Positions 1 to 8,664 of a stretch of 64,000 bases of DNA are shown here, piece after piece. A program made the position numbers and the translations under genes. Source of the DNA: Marimicrobium sp913061115 (GTDB taxonomy: Bacteria; Pseudomonadota; Gammaproteobacteria; Pseudomonadales; Halieaceae). The stretch's first letter is position 1. Each line of letters opens with the position of its first letter. The stretch is from the NCBI RefSeq assembly GCF_047729875.1, contig NZ_CP159826.1, forward strand, positions 1,798,001 to 1,862,000, read 5' to 3'. The notes under the pieces were generated by a model. The model was not told where the DNA came from and searched no databases. It saw only the letters and a program-made list of their open reading frames with translations.

Positions 1-1
1 T

Positions 2-1054
2 ATGCTTGCAGGCGGTTACTTCAACCCGCTGACAGGCTATATGGATCTTGCCGACTCGCTCAGCGTGGCAGAAAAAATGGCTACAGTAGACGGGCTATTT
101 TTCCCCGTGCCAATCGTTAACTTGACCACAGAAACAGGCGTGAACGCGGGCAGCCGTATCGCCCTGCGTGACCCTAACGTCGAAGGTAATCCGGTCCTCG
201 CAGTGATGGACGTCACGGCAGTGGAGTCTGTTAGTGATGAGCAGATGGCCTTCATGTCGGAGAAAATTTTTCGCACCGAGGACAAGAAACACCCAGGCGT
301 AGCAACTTTTAATAGCCTGGGCCAGACCCTGTTGTCTGGACCTATCCAAGTGCTCAATTTTTCTTACTTTAAGACAGACTTCCCTGACACTTTCCGCACT
401 GCCGTGGAGATTCGCAATGAAATCACCGCGCATGGCTGGGAGCGAGTTGTTGCCTTCCAGACCCGTAACCCCATGCACCGCGCACACGAAGAGCTGTGCC
501 GAATGGCGATGGAACAGTTGGACGCTGATGGTGTATTGATCCATATGCTACTTGGCCAGCTCAAGCCGGGCGATATCCCCGCTGACGTCCGTGATGCTTC
601 CATTCGAAAGATGGTAGAAGTGTATTTCCCGCCGAACACCGTAATGGTGACGGGTTACGGTTTCGATATGCTCTACGCTGGCCCGCGCGAGGCAGTATTG
701 CACGCGGTCTTCCGCCAAAACTGTGGCTGCACGCACCTGATTGTAGGCCGCGATCACGCGGGTGTAGGCGACTATTACGGTGGCTTTGATGCCCAGGCGA
801 TATTTGAAGAGGAGGTGCCTGCGGGCGCGTTGGAACTGGAAATCTTTAGCGCTGATCATACTGCCTATAGTAAAAAGCTCGATAAGGTCGTGATGATGCG
901 GGATGTTCCAGATCACACCAAGGATGACTTCGTGTTGTTGTCAGGCACCGCTGTGCGTGAAATGCTCGGTAAAGGCATAGCGCCACCGCCTGAGTTTTCT
1001 CGACCAGAAGTGGCGAAAATTCTCTCGGACTACTACCAGTCTCTGGATAAATAG
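2..1054 (+). CDS. sat: ATP sulfurylase (sulfate adenylyltransferase), 5' end cut by window
   Basis: Single-chain sulfate adenylyltransferase, making adenosine 5'-phosphosulfate and pyrophosphate from sulfate and ATP in the cytoplasm (or the reverse in sulfur oxidisers). The visible part is 350 residues and the reading frame is open at the left edge; family members are about 390-400 residues, so some 40-50 N-terminal residues are missing and the first ATG here is internal. Family signatures are present: QTRNPMHRAHE at about 153-163 (nucleotide-binding HxxH-type motif), GRDHAG at about 249, and SGTAVR near 314. This is the Sat type, not the CysD/CysN pair. A strong hairpin and a DHH-family gene follow on the same strand. 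Whether its job is assimilation, PAPS supply or sulfur oxidation cannot be told from this fragment. Confidence 0.93.
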   Translation: MLAGGYFNPLTGYMDLADSLSVAEKMATVDGLFFPVPIVNLTTETGVNAGSRIALRDPNVEGNPVLAVMDVTAVESVSDEQMAFMSEKIFRTEDKKHPGVATFNSLGQTLLSGPIQVLNFSYFKTDFPDTFRTAVEIRNEITAHGWERVVAFQTRNPMHRAHEELCRMAMEQLDADGVLIHMLLGQLKPGDIPADVRDASIRKMVEVYFPPNTVMVTGYGFDMLYAGPREAVLHAVFRQNCGCTHLIVGRDHAGVGDYYGGFDAQAIFEEEVPAGALELEIFSADHTAYSKKLDKVVMMRDVPDHTKDDFVLLSGTAVREMLGKGIAPPPEFSRPEVAKILSDYYQSLDK

Positions 1055-1067
1055 AACCGGTCAGCCG

Positions 1068-1093
1068 GCGGGCGGCGATTTTCTGCCGCCTGC
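1068..1093 (+). other. Strong intergenic hairpin after sat
   Basis: Inverted repeat GCGGGCGGC / GCCGCCTGC with an 8-base loop: nine paired positions, one of them a G-U wobble. It lies 13 bases after the sat stop and 15 bases before the next start codon. There is no T-tract, so it is not a classical intrinsic terminator; it may stabilise the upstream mRNA or reduce expression of the downstream gene. Confidence 0.45.
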
Positions 1094-1108
1094 TCAATTG
1101 GTGATGAT

Positions 1109-2065
1109 ATGAATTACGATCTTTTTAACGGCGATGCTGATGGCATCTGTGCTCTTCTTCAGCTGCGCAAGGCTGAGCCTCGGGATGCAGCCCTCATCAC
1201 GGGTGTGAAACGCGATATCAACCTGATGAGTAAGGTGAATGCCGTATCAGGCGACAAAATCACAGTACTCGATGTGTCGATGGATAAAAACAAGGACGCT
1301 CTGGAGAAGGCCCTCTTTAGGGGCGCCTCAGTATTTTACGTGGATCACCATTTTTCCGGTGATATTCCCGAGCACGAAAACCTGACAGCCATAATCAATG
1401 AGGCGCCAGATGTTTGTACAGCTGCGTTGGTGAATGGATATCTTAACGGCCGTCATCTCGACTGGGCCGTGACGGGAGCGTTTGGGGATAACCTAAAAGA
1501 CACAGCACGCACTTTGGCCAGTAGTCTAGATATTTCGGAGCAAGATCTCGTGTCTCTGGACGCGCTTGGAACCTATATCAATTATAACGGCTATGGGCCG
1601 GCCATCGCTGATTTGCACTTCGATCCCAAGGATTTATATTTGAGGCTATATGCGGCAGACGGGCCTCTGGACTTCGTGCATAATTCGGCTGATTTTAAAA
1701 AACTCAGCACCGGCTATGGTGAAGATATGGCGAAGGCGGAAGCGCTTCAGCCGCTGCATAGTAATGCGACATCCGCAGTGTTTCTTTTGCCCGATGAGAC
1801 CTGGGCGCGTCGTGTAAGCGGCGTCTATAGTAACGATCTTGCGACCGAGAACCCAGAGCGTGCTCACGCTGTCCTTACACTCAAAGACAACGGGAATTAC
1901 CTTATTAGCGTGCGCGCACCGATGATCAAAAAAAGCGGTGCGGCGGAGCTTTGCATGCAGTTTCCGACGGGCGGTGGCAGGGCGGGAGCAGCAGGGATCA
2001 ACGATCTTCCTGCAGATACTTTACAGGGTTTCATTGATGCTTTTGAACAAGCCTATTCTGCTTAA
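1109..2065 (+). CDS. DHH-family phosphoesterase-like protein
   Basis: Protein of 318 residues with the layout of DHH phosphoesterases (the RecJ / nanoRNase / exopolyphosphatase-like superfamily). Visible motifs are DADG at 9-12, LDVS at 54-57, the DHH triad at 79-81 preceded by YV, and a C-terminal glycine-rich segment TGGGRAGAAG starting at 287. In most DHHA1 domains this last motif reads GGGH; here the histidine is replaced by arginine, so substrate handling may differ. The metal-binding aspartates and histidines of the DHH domain appear intact. The substrate is unknown. It follows sat by 54 bases on the same strand and may be co-transcribed with it. The start is the first ATG, with a weak GGTG-type ribosome site. 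Confidence 0.75.
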   Translation: MNYDLFNGDADGICALLQLRKAEPRDAALITGVKRDINLMSKVNAVSGDKITVLDVSMDKNKDALEKALFRGASVFYVDHHFSGDIPEHENLTAIINEAPDVCTAALVNGYLNGRHLDWAVTGAFGDNLKDTARTLASSLDISEQDLVSLDALGTYINYNGYGPAIADLHFDPKDLYLRLYAADGPLDFVHNSADFKKLSTGYGEDMAKAEALQPLHSNATSAVFLLPDETWARRVSGVYSNDLATENPERAHAVLTLKDNGNYLISVRAPMIKKSGAAELCMQFPTGGGRAGAAGINDLPADTLQGFIDAFEQAYSA

Positions 2066-2184
2066 CTCAAATTTGGCGGGACCCTTAACCAGTACAACGT
2101 TCACGGGCAGCTATCGCAACAAAGGGCGAGACTCTGATATGCTAATGAGTCTCAATATGACTGCTTGAAAGGCAAGCCGCTGAT

Positions 2185-3672
2185 ATGTTTCTGGGTATCG
2201 ACGTCGGAACTCAAAGTGTCAAAGCGCTTCTATACGATGCCGATCGGCGTCGGGTGATAGATGTCCGCAGTGCACCGCTGCAATTGATCACTGCACCTGA
2301 TGGTACCAGAGCACAACTCGCGGCATGGTGGCTTACCGCGCTGGGCCAATGCCTCGCTAATTTTACGCGGGCTGATAAGGCTTGCATTCAAGCGATTGGC
2401 GTCTCCGGGCAACAGCATGGATTTGTACCGTTAGCGAGCGATGGCGAGGTTTTGGCTCCAGTGAAGTTGTGGTGCGACACAAGCACGGTCGCAGAGTGCG
2501 CACAGATAACGGATCGTTTTGGTGGCCAGGAGCGTTGCATTAGCGAAGTGGGTAACGCGATTCTTCCTGGGTATACTGCACCAAAAATTCTTTGGTTGAA
2601 GAATAATCTGCCTGAAGCATACGCAAAACTTACCACCATTTTGCTGCCACATGATTACATTAATCTCTATCTGACGGGGGAGCGCGCCATGGAGTATGGT
2701 GATGCCTCTGGTACAGCCCTGCTCGACATTCGTCAGCGCAGATGGCATGAAGGCATGCTTGCGGCGGTGGACCCCGACAGAGACTTAAGCACTGCTTTGC
2801 CGTCTCTGGTGTCAGCCGACGCGAGCATGGGGCATTTGCATGCAAAGGCGGCCTCTGCGCTAGGACTGCCAGTTAGGATCCCCGTTGCTAGCGGCGGCGG
2901 CGATAATATGATGTCGGCTATCGGTACGGGTAATGTTAGTCCTGGACGCATGACCGTGAGCTTGGGGACATCTGGAACAGTGTTTGCCAGCGCAGATAAG
3001 CCCATTATCGACCCGCAAGGTGCCGTGGCGGCATTTTGCTCCTCAACAGGCGGCTGGCTTCCGCTGTTATGCACTATGAATTGTACGGTATCCACGGAGC
3101 TGACTCGGAGACTTTTCACAATGAGTGTGAGCGAGTTGGAGCAGCGGGTTGCGGCCACCTCGGCCGGATCAAACGGCGTTACGACGGTGCCATTTTTTAA
3201 TGGTGAGCGCACACCAAATTTGCCCAAGGCTAAAGGCTGTATTCTCGGTCTCGACGAGACTAATTACTGCCCGGATAACATGTTACGCTCTGCTATGGAG
3301 TCGGCTGTATATGGTTTGAGGGCAGGTCTAGATACGTTTCGCCAGCTGGGGTGTCACATCGATACGATGCGTCTGACCGGCGGAGGGGCGGGCAGTCACG
3401 TGTGGCGCCAGATGGTTTCTGATGTATTTAATTTGCCCGTCTCCGTCCAGATCTCGGACGAAGGCGCAGCGTTGGGCGCAGCGTTACAGGCGCTGTGGAT
3501 GTTTCAGCACCTGCAGGGAGAAGAGGTACCATTACAGGTCTTGCTCGATGAGCACTTGACCCTTGATCCGATACGAGCCTGTATGCCAAATGAGCAATCG
3601 GTGCAGAGCTATAGACGATTGTATGGGCAATACTTGCGCCAAGTTGAGACAATAAAGACACTTTATACATGA
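2185..3672 (+). CDS. xylB: Xylulokinase
   Basis: FGGY-family carbohydrate kinase of 495 residues, the usual length for XylB, phosphorylating D-xylulose to D-xylulose 5-phosphate with ATP. Visible family features are the N-terminal phosphate-binding segment GIDVGTQSVKA at 4-14, SGQQHG near 73-78 (substrate loop typical of xylulokinases), the central GGGDNMMSAIGTG, and C-terminal TGGGAGSHVWRQM, the second part of the ATP site. It is followed 21 bases later by xylose isomerase, the classical partner. No XylR-type regulator or ABC xylose importer is visible, which leaves the MFS gene downstream as the likely permease. Opens the sugar locus; the preceding 119 bases are the likely promoter region. 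Confidence 0.93.
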   Translation: MFLGIDVGTQSVKALLYDADRRRVIDVRSAPLQLITAPDGTRAQLAAWWLTALGQCLANFTRADKACIQAIGVSGQQHGFVPLASDGEVLAPVKLWCDTSTVAECAQITDRFGGQERCISEVGNAILPGYTAPKILWLKNNLPEAYAKLTTILLPHDYINLYLTGERAMEYGDASGTALLDIRQRRWHEGMLAAVDPDRDLSTALPSLVSADASMGHLHAKAASALGLPVRIPVASGGGDNMMSAIGTGNVSPGRMTVSLGTSGTVFASADKPIIDPQGAVAAFCSSTGGWLPLLCTMNCTVSTELTRRLFTMSVSELEQRVAATSAGSNGVTTVPFFNGERTPNLPKAKGCILGLDETNYCPDNMLRSAMESAVYGLRAGLDTFRQLGCHIDTMRLTGGGAGSHVWRQMVSDVFNLPVSVQISDEGAALGAALQALWMFQHLQGEEVPLQVLLDEHLTLDPIRACMPNEQSVQSYRRLYGQYLRQVETIKTLYT

Positions 3673-3693
3673 CCGATTTCGAGGATTTTTAGT

Positions 3694-5028
3694 ATGCCGA
3701 ACCACTACTTCGTCGGTGACCATGAATATTTCCCCGGTATCGGAAACATCCCCTACGAAGGTCGCGAGTCTGATAATCCGCTGGCTTTTAAATTCTACCA
3801 GCGCGATAGATTAGTGGGCGGCAAAACGATGCAGCAGCATTTGCGTTTTGCTGTGTGCTACTGGCACACTTTTTGCGCCAAAGGCAGTGATGCCTTCGGA
3901 ACAGACAGCCAAACCTTTCCCTGGGACACACCAAAAAATCCGATGATGGCAGCAAGGGCGCGCATGGATGCCGCTTTTGAATTCTTCACCAAGCTTGGAG
4001 TCCCTTATTATTGTTTTCATGATAGGGACATGGCGCCAGAAGGAGCATTCGTCGCTGAGTCAGAGCGAAATTTGGCAACGATGGCAGCATTCGCTAAAGA
4101 GCGCCAGGATGAGACTGGAATGAAATTACTCTGGGGGACTGCTAACGTATTTGGGCATCCGCGCTATATGAATGGCGCTGCAACCAATCCGGATTTTGCG
4201 GTCGTCACGCATGCTGCTGCTCAGGTGAAAGCGGCGCTGGATGCGACGGTTCTGCTCGGCGGTGAGAACTATGTGTTTTGGGGTGGTCGTGAAGGCTATT
4301 CCACGCTCCTAAATACCGACACTCGTCGAGAGTTAGATCACATGGCGCATTTTCTGGAATTGGCCCGTGACTATGGCCGCAGTATTGGATTTAAGGGCCA
4401 CTTTCTGATCGAACCTAAGCCGATGGAGCCTAGCAAGCATCAGTACGATTTTGATGCACAAACAGTCATCGGCTTTTTACGTCACTATGGTCTGGCCGGC
4501 GACTTTAAACTGAACGTGGAAGCCAATCACGCTACACTGGCCGGACACAGCTTTTCGCATGAATTACAAATGTGTACTGATGCGGGTCTGCTTGGTAGCA
4601 TCGATGCGAATCGCGGTGACCCACAAAATGGTTGGGATACGGATCAGTTCCCTACTGATATTTACGATGCGGTGCATGCCATGTTAGTGGTATTGGCTGA
4701 CGGCGGCTTGAAGTCTGGGGGGTTCAATTTTGATGCCAGGGTGCGCCGCGAATCGGTTGATCTGGACGATATTTTCATCGGGCATATCGGGGGTATGGAT
4801 ACCTTCGCGAGAGCGCTGGATGTGGCCTATCGGATTCGCGAGAATTCAGATTTGGGGGAAAGAAAACTGCGGCGTTACAGCAGTTTTGATTCCGGAGACG
4901 GCGCGCGTTTTGAGCAGGGCGAGATGAACCTAGCCTCGCTCCGCGATCTAGCGGCGAGTGAACATAAGCCTGTGCGTGCAAGCGGCAAGCAGGAGTGGTA
5001 TGAGAACGTGATCAACCAGTATTTGTAA
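3694..5028 (+). CDS. xylA: Xylose isomerase
   Basis: Class II (long form) xylose isomerase, 444 residues, interconverting D-xylose and D-xylulose (often also D-glucose and D-fructose) with two divalent metals. The TIM-barrel landmarks are present: YYCFHDRD (catalytic His region) at about 105-112, the WGGREGY block, FLIEPKPMEPSKHQYD, NVEANHATLAGH and the C-terminal GGFNFDARVRR. A GAGGA ribosome site stands ahead of the ATG. It lies 21 bases after xylB and 27 bases before an oxidoreductase gene, so it is part of one transcription unit. Its neighbours are not ordinary pentose genes, so this enzyme might act on another aldose released by the locus; that is inference. Confidence 0.95.
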   Translation: MPNHYFVGDHEYFPGIGNIPYEGRESDNPLAFKFYQRDRLVGGKTMQQHLRFAVCYWHTFCAKGSDAFGTDSQTFPWDTPKNPMMAARARMDAAFEFFTKLGVPYYCFHDRDMAPEGAFVAESERNLATMAAFAKERQDETGMKLLWGTANVFGHPRYMNGAATNPDFAVVTHAAAQVKAALDATVLLGGENYVFWGGREGYSTLLNTDTRRELDHMAHFLELARDYGRSIGFKGHFLIEPKPMEPSKHQYDFDAQTVIGFLRHYGLAGDFKLNVEANHATLAGHSFSHELQMCTDAGLLGSIDANRGDPQNGWDTDQFPTDIYDAVHAMLVVLADGGLKSGGFNFDARVRRESVDLDDIFIGHIGGMDTFARALDVAYRIRENSDLGERKLRRYSSFDSGDGARFEQGEMNLASLRDLAASEHKPVRASGKQEWYENVINQYL

Positions 5029-5055
5029 ACCACAGGGCTGTGTTGGAGAAAGGTG

Positions 5056-6213
5056 ATGGCTAGAATTAGAATGGGGATGGTCGGCGGCGGGGAGGGCGCA
5101 TTTATTGGCGCGGTGCATCGCATGGCCGCGGTCCTAGACGGTGACATAGAACTGGTCTGCGGTGCATTCAGTTCAGACACCGAGCGTGCGCGTCGCTCAG
5201 GCGCTGCGGTGTATCTCCCGAAAAGTCGTGTCTATGACGATTACAGCGCAATGATGGCTGCCGAGGCGGCACTTCCTGTAGCGCAACGGATGCAGTTTGT
5301 CGCCATCGTTACGCCGAATGACCTGCATTATCCTGTCGCCGAGGCGGCCCTGCGAGGCGGTTTTCATGTGCTGTGCGACAAGCCGGCTACATTTAATTTA
5401 CAAGAGGCCCTGCAGTTGCGGGACATCCTCACAGAAACAGGACTGCTATACGGCTTGACGCATACTTACACCGGCTATCCACTGGTGAAGGAGGCGCGCG
5501 CGCGCATCGCTGCGGGGGAATTAGGGCGAGTGCGTAAAATTGTGGTTGAGTACCCGCAGGGCTGGTTGGCAGACAGGGAAGAAGATAAAGACAACAAGCA
5601 GGCCGCCTGGCGCCTGAATCCGACTCGCGCCGGGGTCAGCAGCTGCATGGGAGATATCGGTGTCCACGCCGCTAATTTGGCAGAATATGTCAGCGGATTG
5701 AAAATTTCCGAGATTTGCTCCGACCTGACCGCGTTTGTGCCTGACAGAACGTTAGACGACGATGGGGCAGTTCTGCTGCGCTTTGAGAATGGCGCCCGTG
5801 GTGTTCTGCATGCAAGCCAGATCAGTGTCGGGGAGGAAAATGCTCTTAGCATTCGTGTTTACGGTGAGAAGGGCGGCCTAGAATGGAAACAACAAGACCC
5901 TAATACACTGTGGCTTAAATGGCCCGACCGTCCAACCGAGATGTTGCGCACTGCGGGCAGCTATTTGGGCGATCTTGCCGCCGCGAATGCTCGTACCCCG
6001 ATGGGTCACCCTGAGGGCTATCTGGAAGCCTTCGCAAATCTTTACAGCGCGTTCGCCGGGCAAATTCGCGCGCGAGAAGCGAGGCGGGATCCCGATGCTC
6101 GTTCAGCGGATTGTCCGGGCATTGAGCAGGCGATTCGTGGGATGACTTTTATCGAACTGGCCGTTGCAGCAAGCGCCAGCGACATAAAGTGGCACACGTT
6201 TGAACAATACTAA
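5056..6213 (+). CDS. Gfo/Idh/MocA-family sugar oxidoreductase
   Basis: NAD(P)-dependent oxidoreductase of the glucose-fructose oxidoreductase / inositol dehydrogenase / MocA family, 385 residues. The N-terminal Rossmann segment reads GMVGGGEGAFIG, CDKPAT near 105 carries the conserved EKP/DKP-type lysine, and GDIGVHAAN near 203 carries the conserved Asp and His of the active site. I start it at the ATG at 5056 because AGAAAGG lies just ahead; a GTG three bases upstream is the alternative. Members next to TIM-barrel epimerases are known to oxidise or reduce C3 of glycosides and keto-sugars (E. coli YcjS; levoglucosan Lgd enzymes), which fits the next genes. The substrate is unproven. Confidence 0.85.
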   Translation: MARIRMGMVGGGEGAFIGAVHRMAAVLDGDIELVCGAFSSDTERARRSGAAVYLPKSRVYDDYSAMMAAEAALPVAQRMQFVAIVTPNDLHYPVAEAALRGGFHVLCDKPATFNLQEALQLRDILTETGLLYGLTHTYTGYPLVKEARARIAAGELGRVRKIVVEYPQGWLADREEDKDNKQAAWRLNPTRAGVSSCMGDIGVHAANLAEYVSGLKISEICSDLTAFVPDRTLDDDGAVLLRFENGARGVLHASQISVGEENALSIRVYGEKGGLEWKQQDPNTLWLKWPDRPTEMLRTAGSYLGDLAAANARTPMGHPEGYLEAFANLYSAFAGQIRAREARRDPDARSADCPGIEQAIRGMTFIELAVAASASDIKWHTFEQY

Positions 6214-6231
6214 AACTGAGAGGTTAATCGC

Positions 6232-7287
6232 ATGTCGATGATGAAAGGCCCGGCAATTTTTCTAGCGCAGTTTACGGGTGCTGAGGAGCCATTTAACACT
6301 CTGGAAAATATCAGCCGTTGGGCCGGAGGGCTTGGCTACAAAGGCATACAGATTCCTACATGGGAAGCAGGTCTGATCGATCTGAAGGCAGCCGCCGAGA
6401 GTAAAGACTACTGTGATGAATTGAAAGGTGTATGCGCGCAAAGCGGTGTTGAAATCACCGAACTTTCGACGCACCTGCAGGGCCAGTTAGTGGCAGTGCA
6501 CCCTGCGTATGATGAGCAGTTTGATGGCTTCGCGCCCGCAGAAGTACATGGAAATCCAAAGGCACGACAGGAATGGGCGGTTAATCAGTTGCTACTTGCG
6601 GCACAGGCCAGTCGCAATCTTGGACTCAGTGCCCATGCTACTTTCTCGGGTGCACTTCTGTGGCACACCCTCTACCCCTGGCCCCAGCGCCCATCAGGGT
6701 TGGTGGAAACAGGGTTCAGGGAACTGGCAGCGAGGTGGTTGCCGATTCTGAACGCTTTCGATGAGGCCGGCGTCGACGTATGTTATGAAATCCATCCCGG
6801 GGAAGACCTGCACGATGGAGTGACGTTTGAGCGCTTCCTTGAGGCAACCGGCAATCACCGCCGTTGCAATATACTGTACGATCCCAGCCATTTTATGCTG
6901 CAGCAGCTTGACTACATACAGTTCATCGACTTTTACTATGACCGTATCAAAATGTTTCATGTAAAAGACGCGGAGTTCAATCCCAATGGGCGCAGCGGCA
7001 TGTATGGCGGTTATCAGGATTGGACCGATCGAGCTGGGCGATTTCGCTCGCTAGGCGATGGGCAGGTGGACTTCAAGGGGATCTTCAGCCAGTTGGCTCG
7101 CTACGGCTTCGAGGGTTGGGCGGTGCTGGAGTGGGAGTGTTGCTTAAAGCACCCCGAGGATGGGGCCCGCGAAGGCGTTGATTTTATTAATAGACATATC
7201 ATTCGCACTACCGATAGAGCGTTTGATGACTTCGCTGCAGGCAGCACAGATGAAGCCGCCAACCGACGTATCCTCGGACTCGATTAG
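6232..7287 (+). CDS. TIM-barrel sugar phosphate isomerase/epimerase
   Basis: Xylose-isomerase-like TIM-barrel protein (AP_endonuc_2 superfamily), 351 residues. Candidate metal ligands fall in the expected order: E186 in CYEIHPGE, D217 in LYDPSHF, H243 in MFHVKDAE and E300 in VLEWE. Members with this companion set (Gfo/Idh/MocA oxidoreductase, second TIM-barrel gene) act as keto-sugar epimerases, lyases or hydrolases in glycoside breakdown. It begins 18 bases after the oxidoreductase, with GAGAGG ahead of the ATG. The C-terminus extends about 50 residues beyond the core barrel, which is common in this subgroup. The substrate cannot be read from sequence. Confidence 0.85.
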   Translation: MSMMKGPAIFLAQFTGAEEPFNTLENISRWAGGLGYKGIQIPTWEAGLIDLKAAAESKDYCDELKGVCAQSGVEITELSTHLQGQLVAVHPAYDEQFDGFAPAEVHGNPKARQEWAVNQLLLAAQASRNLGLSAHATFSGALLWHTLYPWPQRPSGLVETGFRELAARWLPILNAFDEAGVDVCYEIHPGEDLHDGVTFERFLEATGNHRRCNILYDPSHFMLQQLDYIQFIDFYYDRIKMFHVKDAEFNPNGRSGMYGGYQDWTDRAGRFRSLGDGQVDFKGIFSQLARYGFEGWAVLEWECCLKHPEDGAREGVDFINRHIIRTTDRAFDDFAAGSTDEAANRRILGLD

Positions 7288-7319
7288 AGCGCCTTACGCA
7301 AAAAAAGAATAAGGATAGA

Positions 7320-8624
7320 ATGATGAGTGAGCTACTTCTACACAGGAAACGCCTCTATCACGTAGGCAATTTGTCGATTTTTATGATTGGTCTGGGCTTT
7401 GCTGTCAGGGCTAATATTGCCTCCAATCTACAGGAAGATATCTACGACAAGATTGACCTCGCCAATTCTGCGGCTCTGGTCGGTGAGGCTCTCAGTGCAA
7501 CCTTTATGGGTTTTGCCTTGACCTTGCTTTTTGGTAGTGCACTGGTCGATCTGATTGGAATGAAGCGAATGTTGCTGCTCTCCGCGCTGGGATATATCGC
7601 TGGTGCTGTGGGTTTAGTGTTTGCAACGACAATGGCGATCAATAGTTCTGTCGAGACAGTCATCTGGGTGAGTCTCTTGTTAACCGGATTGGGCTGGGGC
7701 GCAGTTGAGGCCGCCTCCAACCCGATGGTCGCCGCTTTGTATCCTGAGGAAAAAACACATCGCCTGAATATTCTGCATGCGTGGTGGCCGGCGGGGATTG
7801 TCGTCGGTGGATTAATGGGCTTCACGATCACTCGCGTGGGCCTGCCATGGGAGCTGAATATGTTTGTGTTGTTATTGCCGGCGCTCGCCTTGGCATGGAT
7901 GGTGTCACGGGCTACTTTTCCTGTCACCGAACGGGTCGCTGCGGGTGTTAGCTACGGCCAAATGTTTTCTGAACTGCTTAAACGGCCACTATTTTGGGTA
8001 TTCTGGGTCTGCATGTTTTTTACCGCAACGGCAGAGCTGGCGCCGGGCCAGTGGGTCAATATCGCTCTTTCTCACATTGTCGGTATGCAGGGTATTTTGC
8101 TGCTGGTCTATGTCAGCGCGCTGATGTTCGTCATGCGCCATTTTGCTGGGCCAATTGTGGCGCATATTTCACCCATTGGCCTGATGTTCGTAAGTTGTCT
8201 GGCTGCTGGTATTGGCTTGTATTTGCTCAGTCTGGCGGATACGCCCGCACTGGCGTTCGGTGCTGCTACCGTATGGGGTATTGGTGTGTGCTATCTGTGG
8301 CCCACTATGTTGGCGATTACGTCTGAACGTTTCCCACGCGGTGGCGCTATGGCATTAGGTTTGATGGGGTTCGCAGGCGGCATGGCTATCAAGTTCGTAC
8401 TGCCTCAGATGGGCGCTATCTTTGATACCGCTAAAGCACAGGCTGCCGGCGGTGCGGACCAGTTGGCGACGTTGTCTCCACAGGCGATGCAGGAGGTGCT
8501 TCGGTATGCATCCGTAGAGTCCTTTCAATCTGTTGCTATCGTTCCACTATTATTGTTGCCGGTATTTGGACTGATCTGGTTGTTTGATCGCAGAAAAGGT
8601 GGGCATCAGGTTGAATCAATTTGA
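7320..8624 (+). CDS. MFS sugar permease-like transporter
   Basis: Hydrophobic protein of 434 residues with about 12 predicted membrane helices and the loop patterns of the major facilitator superfamily (GSALVDLIGMKRML in loop 2-3). Overall it resembles fucose/galactose/glucose permease-type carriers. It sits inside the sugar locus 32 bases after the TIM-barrel gene, with AAGGAT ahead of two adjacent ATGs (7320 or 7323). Its position between two sugar epimerases makes it the likely importer of the locus, carrying either a free sugar or an oxidised (keto) sugar formed in the periplasm. Substrate is inference; membership in MFS is clear. Confidence 0.88.
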   Translation: MMSELLLHRKRLYHVGNLSIFMIGLGFAVRANIASNLQEDIYDKIDLANSAALVGEALSATFMGFALTLLFGSALVDLIGMKRMLLLSALGYIAGAVGLVFATTMAINSSVETVIWVSLLLTGLGWGAVEAASNPMVAALYPEEKTHRLNILHAWWPAGIVVGGLMGFTITRVGLPWELNMFVLLLPALALAWMVSRATFPVTERVAAGVSYGQMFSELLKRPLFWVFWVCMFFTATAELAPGQWVNIALSHIVGMQGILLLVYVSALMFVMRHFAGPIVAHISPIGLMFVSCLAAGIGLYLLSLADTPALAFGAATVWGIGVCYLWPTMLAITSERFPRGGAMALGLMGFAGGMAIKFVLPQMGAIFDTAKAQAAGGADQLATLSPQAMQEVLRYASVESFQSVAIVPLLLLPVFGLIWLFDRRKGGHQVESI

Positions 8625-8664
8625 GCGTCTGGCGCAACGAAACAGCATTAAAGGACGTTGATTG

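Noticed and set aside
2733..3227. 164-codon minus-strand frame inside xylB
   Set aside because: It is the antisense shadow of a clear xylulokinase gene, with no recognisable motif of its own.
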